DNA from: Aquila chrysaetos chrysaetos
Taxonomy: Eukaryota; Chordata; Aves; Accipitriformes; Accipitridae
DNA length: 64,000 nucleotides
Assembly (NCBI RefSeq): GCF_900496995.4
Contig: NW_024470381.1
Span: 1-64,000 of the forward strand
Direction: 5' to 3'
In this document: piece after piece, positions 19,244-30,293 of the stretch
Layout of the letters: each line of letters opens with the position of its first letter
How positions within the stretch are numbered: the first letter of the stretch is position 1
Position numbers and translations under genes: made by a program
The notes under the pieces: model-generated
The model's input: only the letters and a program-made list of their open reading frames with translations
Told to the model about the DNA's origin: nothing
The model's database searches: none

Positions 19244-19770
19244 TGTCATAAATTTCATTAATCAATCGTAGTAATTCAATGGAGGTTTATTAATTATAGT
19301 AAGCAGGATATGAGCAAAAACAGCGCTGGGCGACAGGGGAGTCTCTGCTCCACCAACTGCCGCGCCTTACGTTTCTAACATTCCCCTTTTATCAGTCTTT
19401 CATTTCCGTATTCGCGTCTTCAGTGGAGTACTCAGCGCATGTCCCAGCTGTTGCTAGGGGGTCGTTTTCTGCCTCCTGGTGGTCGTTGAGGCTGAAGGCT
19501 AAAGTCTTCCTCAGTTACCTTTAGATAACCTTTTCCGTATATGGTCCTTCAGCTTTGCTGTATGGCAGTTCTTAGAAATGTTTTGCAACAGTTTTTAGCA
19601 GGAATTCTTGTGGTTTGTCGCTTATCTCAGGGTATATCTATACATTTTGTTAAGTGAAATAAGCCTTCGAGCGACTACTCGTGCAAGCACAATTTTGCAA
19701 CATTCTTGTGGTTTACATTGTTTCATTAAGCAACACCTACCATTTGATAAACAATTTACAACTTTTAACA
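19244..19770 (-). repeat. E3 5' LTR (527 bp)
   Basis: Same length and ends as 10784-11310. It is flanked on the right by CCCT, which completes the target duplication, and then by the right half of block A'. Confidence 0.95.
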
Positions 19771-20025
19771 CCCTGGCGGTCTGACCTGCTGTGGACTACG
19801 AAGAGGGATCCTTCCACACGCGGAGAGGCAGGCTCTCTCTTGCCTGCAGCGGGAGGCAGCTGCCGGCCGGCCAGCCTTCCATTTCTTCTTCTCTACCTTT
19901 CCCTGACCTCTCCAGCTTCAGCTGCAGCAGCTCCTGCCCACAGCTGGTAAGTGCCCTGCCTGTCCATTTGTGCTGCCGCACCGCGCGGAGAGGGAGGCCA
20001 GGCAAAGACAGCCCACGCAAGCTTT
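19771..20025 (+). repeat. Duplicated block A', right half
   Basis: Continues the homology to 1700-1935 (GGAGAGGCAGGCT, CTCCAGCTTCAG...CCCACAG, GGAGAGGGAGGCCAGGCA). Beyond about 20025 the two copies diverge. Confidence 0.75.
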
Positions 20026-20159
20026 CCTTTCCGGCGGCGTTTCCTTACCAGGAGGAAGCAACGAGCACGGCGGCACCTCCTGCCGGTGCTGCATTGCCGT
20101 TACCGTCAGACGGCACGTGCAGGACAGGGGCAGCCCCGCGCACTCGCAGCTTCCGAGCT

Positions 20160-21040
20160 GCAGTACCGAACATTGGTCGCAGGGTGGCAGCGGCGAGCGC
20201 TTGGCACAACGCGCCAGCGCGCATGCGCGGCTCCCCAGCCGCAGTACCGAACTTTGGTCAAGAGGTGGCGGAAGAGAGCGCTGGCGAAACACACTGCCAC
20301 CGCGCATGCGCGGCTCCCGAACGGCCGCACGGCGTTTTGGTTGCCAGGCAACAGCAGGAGGGCCGTAAACCGCGCCGCCGCGCATGCGCGCCTGCCGAGA
20401 CGTCGTGCCGCACTTGGTTGCCAGGCAACAGCAGGAGTGTGGCAGAACGCGCCACCGCGCATGCGCGGCACCCCAGCTGCTGTACCGCGTTTTGGTTGCC
20501 AGGCAACAGCAGCGAGTGCCGTAAAACGCGCCACTGCGCAAGCGCGGCTCCCGAGCCGCCGTACCGCGTTTTGGTTGCCAGGCAACAGCAGGAGCAACGT
20601 AAAACGCGCCAGGCCGAGATGCTGTGTTGCGCATTGATTGCCAGGCAAAAGCAGGGAGCGCAGCAAAACGCTCCACGGCGCATGCGCAGCTCCCCAGTTG
20701 CCGTACCGCTTTTTTTGGTTGCTAGGCAACAGCAGCGAGTGCCGTAAACCACGCTACGGCGCATGCGCTGTTCCCGAACGCCAATACCGCGTTTTGGTTG
20801 CCAGGCAACAGCAGGGAGCACGGCAAAACGCGCCGACGCGCATGCGCAGCTGCGGAGACGTAGTTCCACGTTTTGGTTGCCAGGCAACAGCAGGAGCGCT
20901 GTACAATGCATGCGCGGATCCTGAACGCCGGTACCGTGTCTTGGTTGCCAGGCAACAGCAGGCACTGAGGCAAAACGCGCCACCGCGCATGCGCGGATCC
21001 CGAAGGCCAGTTCCCACCTTTGGTCGCCAGGCAGCAGCAT
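20160..21040. repeat. Minisatellite of about 78-bp units carrying NRF1 and RFX sites
   Basis: About 11-12 imperfect units. A good unit holds GCGCATGCGC (a perfect palindrome matching the NRF1 consensus), a spacer with GTACCGCGTTTTG, then GTTGCCAGGCAAC (a near-perfect inverted repeat matching the RFX X-box), then AGCAGGAG and AAAACGCGCC. GCGCATGCGC occurs at 20219, 20302, 20380, 20457, 20678, 20759, 20838 and 20985. The X-box occurs at 20340, 20417, 20495, 20574, 20718 (GTTGCTAGGCAAC), 20797, 20876 and 20944. Spacing is 77-79 bp in most steps. The outer units are degenerate. It is CpG-rich and looks like an amplified promoter element; frames running through it are repeat artefacts (26 codons per unit). 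Confidence 0.85.
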
Positions 21041-22098
21041 CCCCATAACGATCCTGTTGTAAGCATCAGCTGGATGAGAGATGACTGACAGCTCAGCCCA
21101 GTATAGACCAGCCAAAGGTGGAAACTACTTACTGGGGGCACAGGGCTTACACTGCCCTGCCCTTTCCCCACTCACAGCCCAGGCAGTCATCTTCATTGCC
21201 TCCATACCAAAAAGGACCCGAGTGGCTGGAGCATTTACAGCAGTCCAGTGCAAAGAACAGACAATTCAGGTGGTCGCTTCTGTCCCTGCCCCCTCACCCC
21301 ATTATCTAGAGAGGAGAAGCAGCACAGGGAACCTGCAAACGGGGGGGGGGGGGTTTGCCCTGGAGCAAGCCCCAGGTACTGCTGTATCCATCTCCATGTG
21401 ACATCAGGGTGGTGGAAGTGACAGCAGCCAGTCAACAGATGCTGGTGAGAGATTTTTAAAAAAATAACACAACACAGGTGACAGCATGAAGGCAGGCCAC
21501 AAGAGACCCAAAGCTGCTTTGTGCCAGAGGGACAGCTCTGTTCAGCAGGAAACGGCACATCCGAGCAGACCAGATGCACGTGGCCGATCTGCAAGTGAGC
21601 GATACCCCGGTGATCCTGCGGCTCTGTTGTGGTGTTTGCACCTTTCCTCACCTCTGTGCTATCAGAACTCTGCTCTCCTAATCCTGCACGCACGCAAGGC
21701 TTCTTGTGCAGGGCTTGTCTCTTATCGAAGAGATGCTGCACGGTGTTACTTACCACCCTGCCCTCCGGCGTGCAAAGTAATTAGACATGAAGCAGGGAAA
21801 GCAAGGAGGCATGTCGGGATATTAGATGTCCTCAGCAGATGACCGTAGAGCCCTCAAGGTTCCATCTTTGCTCCCTACAGGAGCGTGGCTCCGCACTCCT
21901 TGCCGCTCCCGCCAGCAAGCGTCACAATTACCCTTTGCTGCCTGCAACACGCAATACCTGCACGGCCTGAGTACTGCTGCTTACAGAGCAAGAGGAACTC
22001 GCTATAAAGCGGCAACGAACAAGGACAGCCCGTCAAGATGGCAGGAGGAACATAGAGAGCCTCCAGCATTAGCCAGGCAGGGCTTGCAACTCACCTCG
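21041..22098. other. Non-coding stretch, no gene recognised
   Basis: Mixed-composition DNA with a G12 run near 21340. Frames up to 173 codons occur, but they show no recognisable motif, no splice context and no conserved family. Confidence 0.4.
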
Positions 22099-22265
22099 TG
22101 TCGTGGTTTAAAGCTAGCCGGCAACGAAGCCCCACGCAACCGCTCACTCGCTCCCCCGCCCCCTCATGGGATGGGTAGACAATCGGAAGGGCGAAAGTGA
22201 GAAAACTCGTGGCTTGAAATGAAAACAGTTTAATCATTAAAAAGAAACAACAACAACAACTTGTA
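22099..22265 (-). repeat. ERV-L LTR fragment
   Basis: Begins TGTCGTGGTTTAAAGCTAGCC and continues with CGCTCACTCGCTCCCCC, GGGATGGG, AACTCGTGGCTTGA and CAGTTTAAT, matching in order the first part of the full LTR at 49462. Homology fades after the CAACAACAAC run. Confidence 0.7.
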
Positions 22266-22912
22266 AGGAAAAGAAGAAAAAAATGACAGAGGATGGGGTG
22301 CAGGCAGCATGCCAGGGGTCTGAAGCCTGATGGATGATGGGGGGGTGATGTGGAATATGGGGGGGGGCAGGAGATAGGAGAGCAGGGTATGCGGGGGGAA
22401 ACAACTCGCGTGGGTTAAAAACTCGCATGGGTGAAGGGGGCAGGCTGGAGCAACAGGGGGCATATGGGGGAGAAACACACACAGGGGGAGGGTGGGTGAG
22501 GGTACAAAGGTGCATGGGGGCACACGGGTGGGGATTACCTACCCCAGGGAGTCCACCCAGGATGATCCACAGCAGGTAACTCACCTGGGATAACCCACAA
22601 CAGAGAATCCACACCAGATCATCCACACTGGGAGGACCCCCAGCAATGCCCCTCAAACTGCCTGTGCTTCACCCCCAATCTTCCCCAAACCAGGGAGTTT
22701 TTTGCTTTTTTCAAAATACTCAGTTTGGGGTGTGTTTCAGTGCTTTTCCACAACAGAAAAAGGGGTGATCTTTTGGTTGTGGTTTTGTGCATGAAAATGG
22801 GGTGGGTTTTTTCTTTTCCAGCTGCACAAATCCAGGCGGATTTGGCTTTCCCAGGAGTCCCAAATTCGTTTGGTTTTTTCCGTTGCAGACCCAGAATCAG
22901 GGGGTTTGGGGT
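22266..22912. other. G-rich non-coding stretch between LTR fragments
   Basis: Contains several G7-G9 runs near 22340-22370 and imperfect repeats of a CCACA(C/G)..GGATGATCCACA-like word near 22550-22640. No gene is recognised. Confidence 0.4.
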
Positions 22913-23115
22913 TGTCCTGGTTTCGGCTGGAATAAAGTTAATTTTCTTCTGAGTAGCTGGTACAGGGCCATTTTGGATTTAGGATGAGAATAATGTTGAC
23001 AACACACCGATGCTTTAGTTGGTGCTAAGCAGTGTTTATACTAAGTAAGTCAAGGACTTTCCAGCTTCTCATACCGCCCTGCCAGCAGAGGCTGGGGGTG
23101 CACAAGAAGAGTCGC
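22913..23115 (+). repeat. ERV-L LTR fragment, opposite orientation
   Basis: Starts TGTCCTGGTTTCGGCTGGAATAAAGTTAATTTTCTTC and continues with AGTAGCTGGTACAGGGC, matching the reverse complement of the end of 49462-50039. It is the 5' (U3) part only. Confidence 0.7.
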
Positions 23116-23299
23116 TGAGCTAAAGGAGGATTCCAGGTAAACAGGTCAGCTCGAAATACAACACCTCCTTTAAAAGTTAAGACTGATTTGAACACTTAAA
23201 GTCAGCATTTAGGCTAATTGATATGATTTTGAACACCTTCTTAGCATACAAGTAAACACTCTTGCCAGTGTTGGAAAACGTCTCCTCCCTTCCTTACAG

Positions 23300-23428
23300 C
23301 GCTGCTGCAGGGAGATATCCCCGGGAGGCTGCGGGACGAGGCTGTACACAATCAGAATCTACGCTTATGGATCCACCACAACAGCTACAGCCCTTGCGCT
23401 GCTGCTTTGCCTCTTGCTTGTTTGGTGA
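23300..23428 (+). other. Candidate terminal exon or transcript end, unidentified
   Basis: Follows an acceptor-like CCCTTCCTTACAG and is open for 42 codons to TGA at 23426. It ends in a hydrophobic stretch (TTTATALALLLCLLLVW), with AATAAA immediately after the stop. The hydrophobic end would suit a GPI- or tail-anchored protein. No family is recognised and no upstream exon was found. It could instead be a piece of an unidentified LTR. Confidence 0.25.
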
Positions 23429-25896
23429 ATAAAGCTGAAAGTGAAGTGGAAAACTTAATAGAGCAAAATGAAAAATAAAGAATAAATCTCAATAATTCAC
23501 TTTATCCTAAAAAGCTGTGCCCATGTTTATATAAATCCAACAAAAATACATTATTGAAGCAGTAACTCACCAAAACCACCTCAGGACTCACTGTCACTAG
23601 TTACAAGGCTGCTAATGCTTCCTGGGAAAACCTGGAAAACACACAGAAGCGACATCAGTTTGTCCACGTCTCTTCTTTGACCTTGATTGCTTTTAGTACA
23701 GGTGCTAGTTATCTCAGTAAGGTTTTCGAGTACTCTTATAAGATATTTTAAAAACTCATTGACTGCAAAAGCATAAAGCTTTTATCATGAAAACAAAGTC
23801 CGTTTCTTCTGAACAGCTGAACTCTTACGAACAGTTTCTTCTCTCTTTTAGTACAAAATTGTTTTCACAGTATCATTTACTAGTAAGCGCACAGAAACAG
23901 AAGATTATATGCTTTCAGGAAGAGGAAATAGACGGAGGGAAGTAAACTGCATAGGCGTAACGTGCTCCAGAACAGACCTTAGTTTTAGTATTCGTATTAA
24001 AATATTTCACAGAAAAAATGTGGAAGGAGAGTTGGCACATTCTTAATGTTAACTTTAAAGTCCATACTACAAGTACCTTCGGAAAAATGCAGACACACAT
24101 CGTAGGCGTACCTTGTACTTGCAGACTGCTACGGAATCTTTCCATCTGTCTTGTACTTTCATGGCAGAAGAAAGGGCAATCACAGTGAAATGGTGGCAGC
24201 TGACATCCACGTGAGAGAGGAAAAAAAAAAAAACCAAACAAAAAAAACACTTTAGCATAAAACTGGGTAGGAATCCAAAGCTGCCTTTTTTTGTGAAGAC
24301 AGTACAAATGAGCAGAGGAAAAAGTATTTTTGCATCATCTTCGGTACAGTTGTTGACACAGGCCACTAGAGCTTTTGCATTTTTTAGACTACCATGCCTT
24401 TGTTTTTTTTCCTTATTGACTCATTAGCAGGTTTAGTTTCACTAGAACTCATTTAGATACATGCAGAAGACAGACATAGGTATCTACATACATTTTTCTC
24501 AAGCCTAAGTATAGCCAAGACTTCCTCACCCTATATGTCACAAGTTGAGTATTTTTGCTAAAGAGCACAGCAACACATCTGTCCTTGTGAACTCCCTCGT
24601 TGCAAAAAAGGAATGATTTTTTCCAGGCCGTTTCTCCAAAAGGTCAAGATCTTTTAAAACCACAGTTGTGCCACCAAACCTGCTTAGGGTCCCTCCTAGC
24701 TTTTGACTGCCCTGAGATTTAACAGGCACACGCTCCATTCCATCTTCCAACAGCAAGAATACGTTAACTCTCTCAGATCCAGAGCGCAACCCTACAGACG
24801 TCCACACACGCACCTTGCCGTTTTGATGAGGAGCCATCGAGCACCCCTGCGAGCACAGCTGCACGCGCCAGATTGGTTTCACCTACGCTGCGAGTTACCG
24901 TTTCAGTGAATGTAGTTTCTGACGCTTTAAACCGAAAACCGTATCTCAATGCTTCGCCACAGTAGAAATGACCCATCACTAGAATGCTACAAAAACGCAG
25001 TAACACAAATTGCAAGCCCACAGCAGCAACAGCTCCAGAAATATTTAGACCAGGAAGAAGGGAGAAAAATAAAACAGCTTCATCTCACACACAGGGGAGC
25101 AGCAGGCAGAGAAAAGGGTCGGCATTCCGAGCCCTTACAGAAAACAGGCATTCTCCTTCCATTCCTCAGCCCGTCCCTTAAGGTCTAAATACCGCAACAC
25201 TACTATGGCAATGTCAAGAGTAGGGAACAACAGCCTTGCCACTGGACTTGCCATTGACCTATGCTATTTACGTAGCAGGACACATATGCAGAGGGACACG
25301 TTTTGCCACACACAACCCTGAACTTCCTGAAAATTTACGTTTACCAAAAAAAGCCATTTGGAACATATTGCCAAACAACATTTGGCAATAAAGCTTTGAT
25401 GCGTTTGACACAGACAAATTTTTGGTAACTTGCTATTTGCTTCCTGTTGCTGCTGTTCTTCCTTCAGAAATTCTACTTGTAGCCAAGTTATTCACTACTG
25501 GCTCAAGCATTTGCCTTCCTGGTATTACCAGCACATTCACAGAGGCAAGTAACTTAATTGCTCTTCTACAATTACCCAAACGACAATTACAGCCATGAAA
25601 GAGACGGTAAGGTCAGGCAGCAGAATAGCTCTGCAGGCTGGCACCAGTCAATATTGCACTCTTTAAAAACAAACAACAACAAACAAAACCGTGACCCTGT
25701 ATCTTTTTTTTCTTCTTTCAGAGCTCACCCCTGTCTCAGCATTTCGTCTTGTCAGAGCATGAAGTGCAGGTGATCTGTACCCTGACGACTTTTGCATGTG
25801 ATGAATGCCTGTTCAGAAACAGTCCAGATCTGCAAGACTGGTGTTGTTATTGCGGTTTTAATCATCATAACTCAAATTTTATTTACTCACGCATTT
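23429..25896. other. Intergenic or intronic DNA, no gene recognised
   Basis: AT-leaning DNA with short poly(A) runs (24220, 24240). Minus frames at 24538-24882 and 24773-25021 are open for 80-114 codons but have no recognisable domain. I see nothing else. Confidence 0.35.
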
Positions 25897-25902
25897 GTGA
25901 GG

Positions 25903-26259
25903 TGCCACACTCTGCTGCAACAATCTAGGAGAAACGATGCATCATCAGGGATCTGCCCTGGGGAGAAAATGGACTGACACAGATGCTGTGGATCAAGCGA
26001 GTTCTCCGTTTATTTGCTGCATAACACTCGGTTATATACTATAGCCTAGACCGCCCCCCGCATAAGCATAACGTGTTAGTTTCGTTTCCCAAAGAAAACG
26101 TGTTGCCTTGTGCAGTTTCGTTTCCCCTTCTGTCTACGTGCAGTTTCGAGTTTTGTTTCTCCTTTCTCTGCAGTTTCGATTCTTTGCTTCTTACATAGTT
26201 TCGTTTCTTCATTTCTACATAGTTTCGTTTCTTCATTTCTACCCCGTTCTACTCCCACA
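25903..26259 (-). repeat. E4 3' LTR (357 bp) with repeated ISRE-like motifs
   Basis: Ends TG...CA. TATA-like TAGTATATAACC (near 26035) and AATAAA (near 26010) are in the right order on the minus strand. Its U3 contains GAAACGAAACT (plus strand AGTTTCGTTTC) starting at 26078, 26114, 26197 and 26221, plus degenerate copies. This fits the interferon-stimulated response element consensus GAAANNGAAAC. Confidence 0.9.
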
Positions 26260-26275
26260 ATTCCCCCTCCCTAAG
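26260..26275 (-). promoter_or_regulatory. E4 polypurine tract
   Basis: The minus strand reads TTAGGGAGGGGGAAT directly before the 3' LTR. Confidence 0.8.
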
Positions 26276-26285
26276 CTCGTCTAAG

Positions 26286-27034
26286 TTAGATGATTTCATT
26301 GGGTACAGGTGAATACAACATATAAGCTTGTACAGTTTGTCTGACTAATCTATCTAGCATAGATCTCAAAAGCGTCAGAACACAGGGAATGATCATGCAA
26401 ACAACAGCCAAAGCGCATAGACTCCCAACTATGAAAAAAACCCATTTTTTCAACCAGCCAAACCAATCTCCAGGAATATCTGGGAAACCTACTACCTTTA
26501 CAGCGTTTTGGAGTTGTCGAATAATCTTGGCTTGTCGTCTGATGGTTCTCAGCATGTCGGTGTTGTTCTTAAAATCCAAGCAACAAAAATCTGGAAAGAC
26601 AGTGTTGTTTTGTTTACATCCTACATCAAATTGGGCCAATAAAAAATACGTGCTGTTTGCTGCTTAGGTTACTCGTCAATTCACAGAGATCATTCTGCAG
26701 TAACCGTATCCCATAGATATATGTGCTGATCGGGTCTGAGAGGGACATCATCCAGATACACATTGGTCCTCCCATCTCGTCCTGCATCCATTGCCAAAAG
26801 TTCCGACTGTCTCTGACAGGCATTGCACCATCACAATGATCTGCAACAACATGCAGATAGCTTAGTCCTTATTGGTTCCTTGTACATCTGGTCGGATCCA
26901 TTTGGCTGGCACACATCTGGGTCCACTGTCTGTCTGGACACAGGCGTATCCTCACCCCCACTGTAAAATGGGTACCGGTCCTTGCCATGCCATTGTGACC
27001 GGATCTCAGTACCGAACTGGCGCTCCAAACGCAC
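26286..27034 (-). pseudogene. env: E4 env remnant
   Basis: The 26286-26639 frame (117 codons) is the end of a transmembrane subunit: a CC pair after FPDF, a heptad-like helix (MLRTIRRQAKIIRQLQNAV), a hydrophobic membrane anchor (WVFFIVGSLCALAVVCMII) and a short tail. Short frames at 26626-26823 and 26831-27034 are in other phases and may be surface/transmembrane pieces. The surface subunit is largely missing: integrase ends only a few hundred bases upstream. Confidence 0.7.
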
Positions 27035-27099
27035 GATTGGACAACGATGTAACAGAAAAATGTCTCTGTGCTGCAGTGTGATGCTGAGATGGGTCTGAA

Positions 27100-27929
27100 T
27101 TACCCCGTGGCATATGATTCAGTACCACGCAGGCCTTGGTTAACAGTTCATTTTAGTAACTTACAGGTACCTTTTCCCCCTCCCTAAGACAATCTAACTG
27201 CGTCTTCAGGGTTTGATGGGCTTGTTCAATGATTGTTTGACCTGTGGAATTGTAGGGTATTCCAGTTGTATGTGAGATGCCTCATTTGTTCAAGAATTTG
27301 CGAACTCGAGAACTAACATAATTAGGGTCATTATCTGTTTTTATCTCTTGAGGGATTCCCAAAACACTGATTGTATGACAAATATGTCATATGGTGGCTG
27401 TCGCATTACTCTTAGTTTCAGCAGTGGGACAGATATATCTGCTACAGGTGTCTATAGTAACATGTAAATACTTCTGGGGTTTAAAAGGTTCATAGATAGT
27501 AATGTCTTGTTGCCAGATTTGATTTGGTTGTAGACCTCGGGGGTTAATTCCCTATGTCCAGGAGTTAGTTTGACAACAGTGTGGACAAGAAGCAACCACT
27601 GCTCGAGCTTTAGACAAGGGTATCCGAAATTGTTTTGCTAGAGCTGTTGCTACTTGATGAAAAAATTCATGAGAAAGTTTGGCTTGTTGCAAAATAGGGA
27701 TACCTACTGATTGAATGAGGGTTCCTGCCGCTTTGTCTGCATGAACATTTCCCTCCGTCAAAGCACCCGGTATTTGTGTGTGACTGTTAATATGTGCAAA
27801 GAATATAAGGCTTTTTCTTTTCTCTAAAACTGACAAAAGTTCCTGAGCAGGTCCAGTCTCTCTGGGCAAACTTTGTTTACATCGTTGTGTTAATCTATAT
27901 ACATATTCGCTGTCTGTTATAATGTTCAA
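27100..27929 (-). pseudogene. pol: E4 integrase and end of RNase H
   Basis: 27552-27929 encodes the end of RNase H (NIITDSEYVYRL, and HADKAAG with the last acidic residue) and the integrase N-terminus (HEFFHQVATALAKQF...VVASCPHCCQ, an HHCC-like finger). Further on, near 27190-27290, the minus strand reads [19 protein letters not shown], the region before the catalytic Glu. Stops interrupt it several times. Confidence 0.8.
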
Positions 27930-27941
27930 AGGGATGGTAGG

Positions 27942-28377
27942 TCAAGTAGTTAAAGCAGTTAACACTGCATGTAATTCTAAAATTTGAACTGATCCTTGAC
28001 TGTTCCAAGTTTTGGTATGCCATTGATTATCAGCAAACCAGGCTATAGCTGCCTGTTGGGTCGATCCAGAGGCAACAGTGAATATTGTGAGGCCTTGGAG
28101 GGGTTTTTCTGAGATGGGTGTTTGTGGCTTAAAGGTTGACAATAAAAGACTCTCAATGAGAGGGTCACCCCTAGCTGGAATAATTTGTCCTGTAAAATCT
28201 GTTAAGGCTGCTTGTAAATTCATATCAAATATTATTAGTTGTTCAAAATTATGTGGACTGACAGATGTAGAAATAAATTTAGGATCTCTCCCTGATAACT
28301 GCTGTGTTCGTCGTCGTCTTCAAGAAATCGCATCTGCTAATGTTACTCAAAATTGTGGTGCAGCTTGTTTTGGATAA
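27942..28377 (-). pseudogene. pol: E4 RNase H start and reverse transcriptase connection
   Basis: 27942-28223 contains LTIFTVASGSTQQAAIAWFADNQ and QILELHAVLTALTT, matching the first active-site strand and the Glu helix of RNase H. The usual first Asp appears replaced (TVASGS). It is out of frame with neighbours. Confidence 0.7.
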
Positions 28378-29480
28378 CTGGTATATAACCATAACAAGGG
28401 GCATACCTGTGAATCAATAAATTGATATATCACCCCATTTGCTCCTTCTCGTTGCATGGTTATATGTAATTCTAATGGAATTCTTGGGGTATAACGACTG
28501 AGACTCTTGTGGGTTAATTTATCAGCTACTTGCTGTAACACAGCTTTTTGTGTATCTGTTAAGGAAAGCAGCAACATCTGTTTCGAGGAGCAGCAACATC
28601 TGGGGTTCCTGTTAGATCTGCTAGCAAGGGTTTCAATTCCATGTGTGTAATAGGAACAAACTGTTTTAACCATTGCAGGTTACCAACCAGCATTTGTAGG
28701 TCGTGTAGGGTCGACACTTGGTGTTCAATTTGTAGTTTCTGAGGTTGGACTGCTTGTTTCTGAATGAGTGTACCTAAATATTTCACTGGAACAGTTTTCT
28801 GTACCTTTTCAGGTGCTATTTCTAAACCATGTGTTTTGAGAGTTTGAACCAAGTGTTCTAAGGTTGTGTTCATGTCTCCCTCCCCACATAAGAAAATATC
28901 ATACATATAATGATAAAGAACCCAATTCTGATGTGTGTCTCGAAATTGACGCAACGCGCGAGAAACAAACCACTGACACAGAGTTGGGGAATTTTTCATC
29001 TCCTGTGGTAACACTGTCCAATGATAGCGTTGTACTGGTTCTTGATTGTTGATCGTCGGGATCGTCACCGCAAATCTGGGTTGATCATCCGGATGGAGTA
29101 GAATAGAAACAATCTTTTATGTCAATTATCGCAACTGGCCAGTTTTGGGGTAACATGGACGACCAAGGCAGGCCTGGTTGTAATGGTCCCATGTCTTCAA
29201 GAACAGCATTGACTGCCCTAAGATCATGCAAAAGACGTCAGGCACCTGACTTCTTTTGGATGACAAAAACAGGGCAATTCCATGGACTGGTAGTTGGAAC
29301 TAACTGTCCTTTTTCTACTTCTCGTTGTACTAACATCTGTAATTGAGACAATTTCTCCTGAGGAAGGGGCCACTGGTCAACTCACACCGGCTGCTGGGTC
29401 TTCCAATTCATGGCTGTGGCTGGTGGAAATTGGCCAGCAGCCCTTACGAAAAATGGGGATCAAGTTCAGCTTTCAATCGT
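28378..29480 (-). pseudogene. pol: E4 reverse transcriptase remnant
   Basis: 28559-29068 carries YHWTVLPQEMKNSPTLCQWFV and the catalytic box as YMYD instead of the expected YMDD, then thumb sequence with YLGTLIQ and LQKLQIEH. Upstream fingers/palm sequence near 29100-29480 is recognisable but interrupted. The loss of the first Asp in the YxDD box would abolish polymerase activity. Confidence 0.8.
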
Positions 29481-29483
29481 GGG

Positions 29484-30293
29484 TCAGAAACTATGCGGAG
29501 CACTAGACCTTGCATAGATACCATCTCGTCCCAACAAAGGTAAAGGAAGCCCTTTTAACACAAATGGTCTGATTACAGTTGACAGGTGATGATCTCTTTC
29601 TCCCAATATTTGAATTTGGATGGGTAAAATACTTTTTCGGGTACCTTGATTACCACTAACCCCAGTCACAGAGACACTAGTCTCTTCCAAGGGCCATATT
29701 TTGGGCCAAATTTCTTGGGGAATCACAGTGACATCAGCCCCAGAGTCTAAAAGGGCTCGAATTTGAATGCTCTGTCCCCATTGTTCGCCCATTGGTTGTA
29801 AAAGACATCCAAGCATAGGACGTTTTGACATATCTAATACTAAATGAGCCATAAGAGTATCTTCCGGAATATATGTCAGTATTTCAGTGAGGGGAACTAT
29901 AGTGGCTTGTATTGTGTCATTTGTTTCATTGTACATTCCCGGAATAATATCAACCCCCCATTTGTGAGCCCCATTGCCCACTAGAATGCCACCCAAATTC
30001 TCTCCCGATCCTCCTGCCTTCAATGTTATTGTTGTGGGTTGGCCCACCCAAACCCCTGTGGTTGTTCTTAAAGGTCGTCGGTTGCGATCTTCCAGGGCAG
30101 GAGTTCGTCCTCTTGCTGTCCAGTCGTCAGTGTTCCTCAGTACTCTACTGGATACGCTTGGTGGGACGGATTGTTCCTTGGCAGCCCCGCCCGCCCCATG
30201 CTGGGACCGCCCTTGAAGTTTCCCTGATGAGTACCACCCCATGTCATGTGACATTGTTTTGCAAAATGCCCTACTTTTCCACAGCGAAAGCAA
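29484..30293 (-). pseudogene. pro: E4 protease with upstream dUTPase-like segment
   Basis: The protease half has IRALLDSGADVTVIPQEIWP (DSG active site) and LPLLGRDGI near the end; the motifs are intact. The preceding about 90 residues (TITLKAGGSGENL...HKWGVDIIPGMYNE...EDTLMAHLVLD) have the spacing of trimeric dUTPase motifs, as in betaretroviral pro genes, but key residues are not clear. The frame starts within the nucleocapsid region in another phase, so a frameshift from gag is expected. dUTPase is a tentative call. Confidence 0.65.

Larger units (their letters stand above)
10784..19770 (-). mobile_element. E3: young, nearly intact gamma-like provirus with extra open frames
   Basis: Minus-strand order: 5' LTR, tRNA-His primer site, gag (one break), pol in gag frame after a UAG, a 46-codon membrane frame, a 208-codon cysteine/arginine-rich frame, env, polypurine tract, 3' LTR. 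LTRs are 527 bp each and differ at about four positions (0.8%), so integration was recent on a bird time scale. CCCT flanks both ends as a 4-bp target duplication. The single CCHC knuckle, UAG-type gag-pol junction, and env with CWLC, furin site and CX6CC all place it with gammaretrovirus-like ERVs. The frames between pol and env are not expected in a simple gammaretrovirus. Confidence 0.93.

Noticed and set aside
20160-21040. CRISPR-like array
   Set aside because: Units are imperfect and of uniform period with no unique spacers, the DNA is vertebrate, and the conserved parts are transcription-factor palindromes.
20258-21115. Long minus-strand frame (285 codons), with overlapping plus frames of 228 and 318 codons
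   Set aside because: They run through the 78-bp minisatellite, whose unit is a multiple of three, so open frames repeat automatically. All phases are open and no domain is seen.
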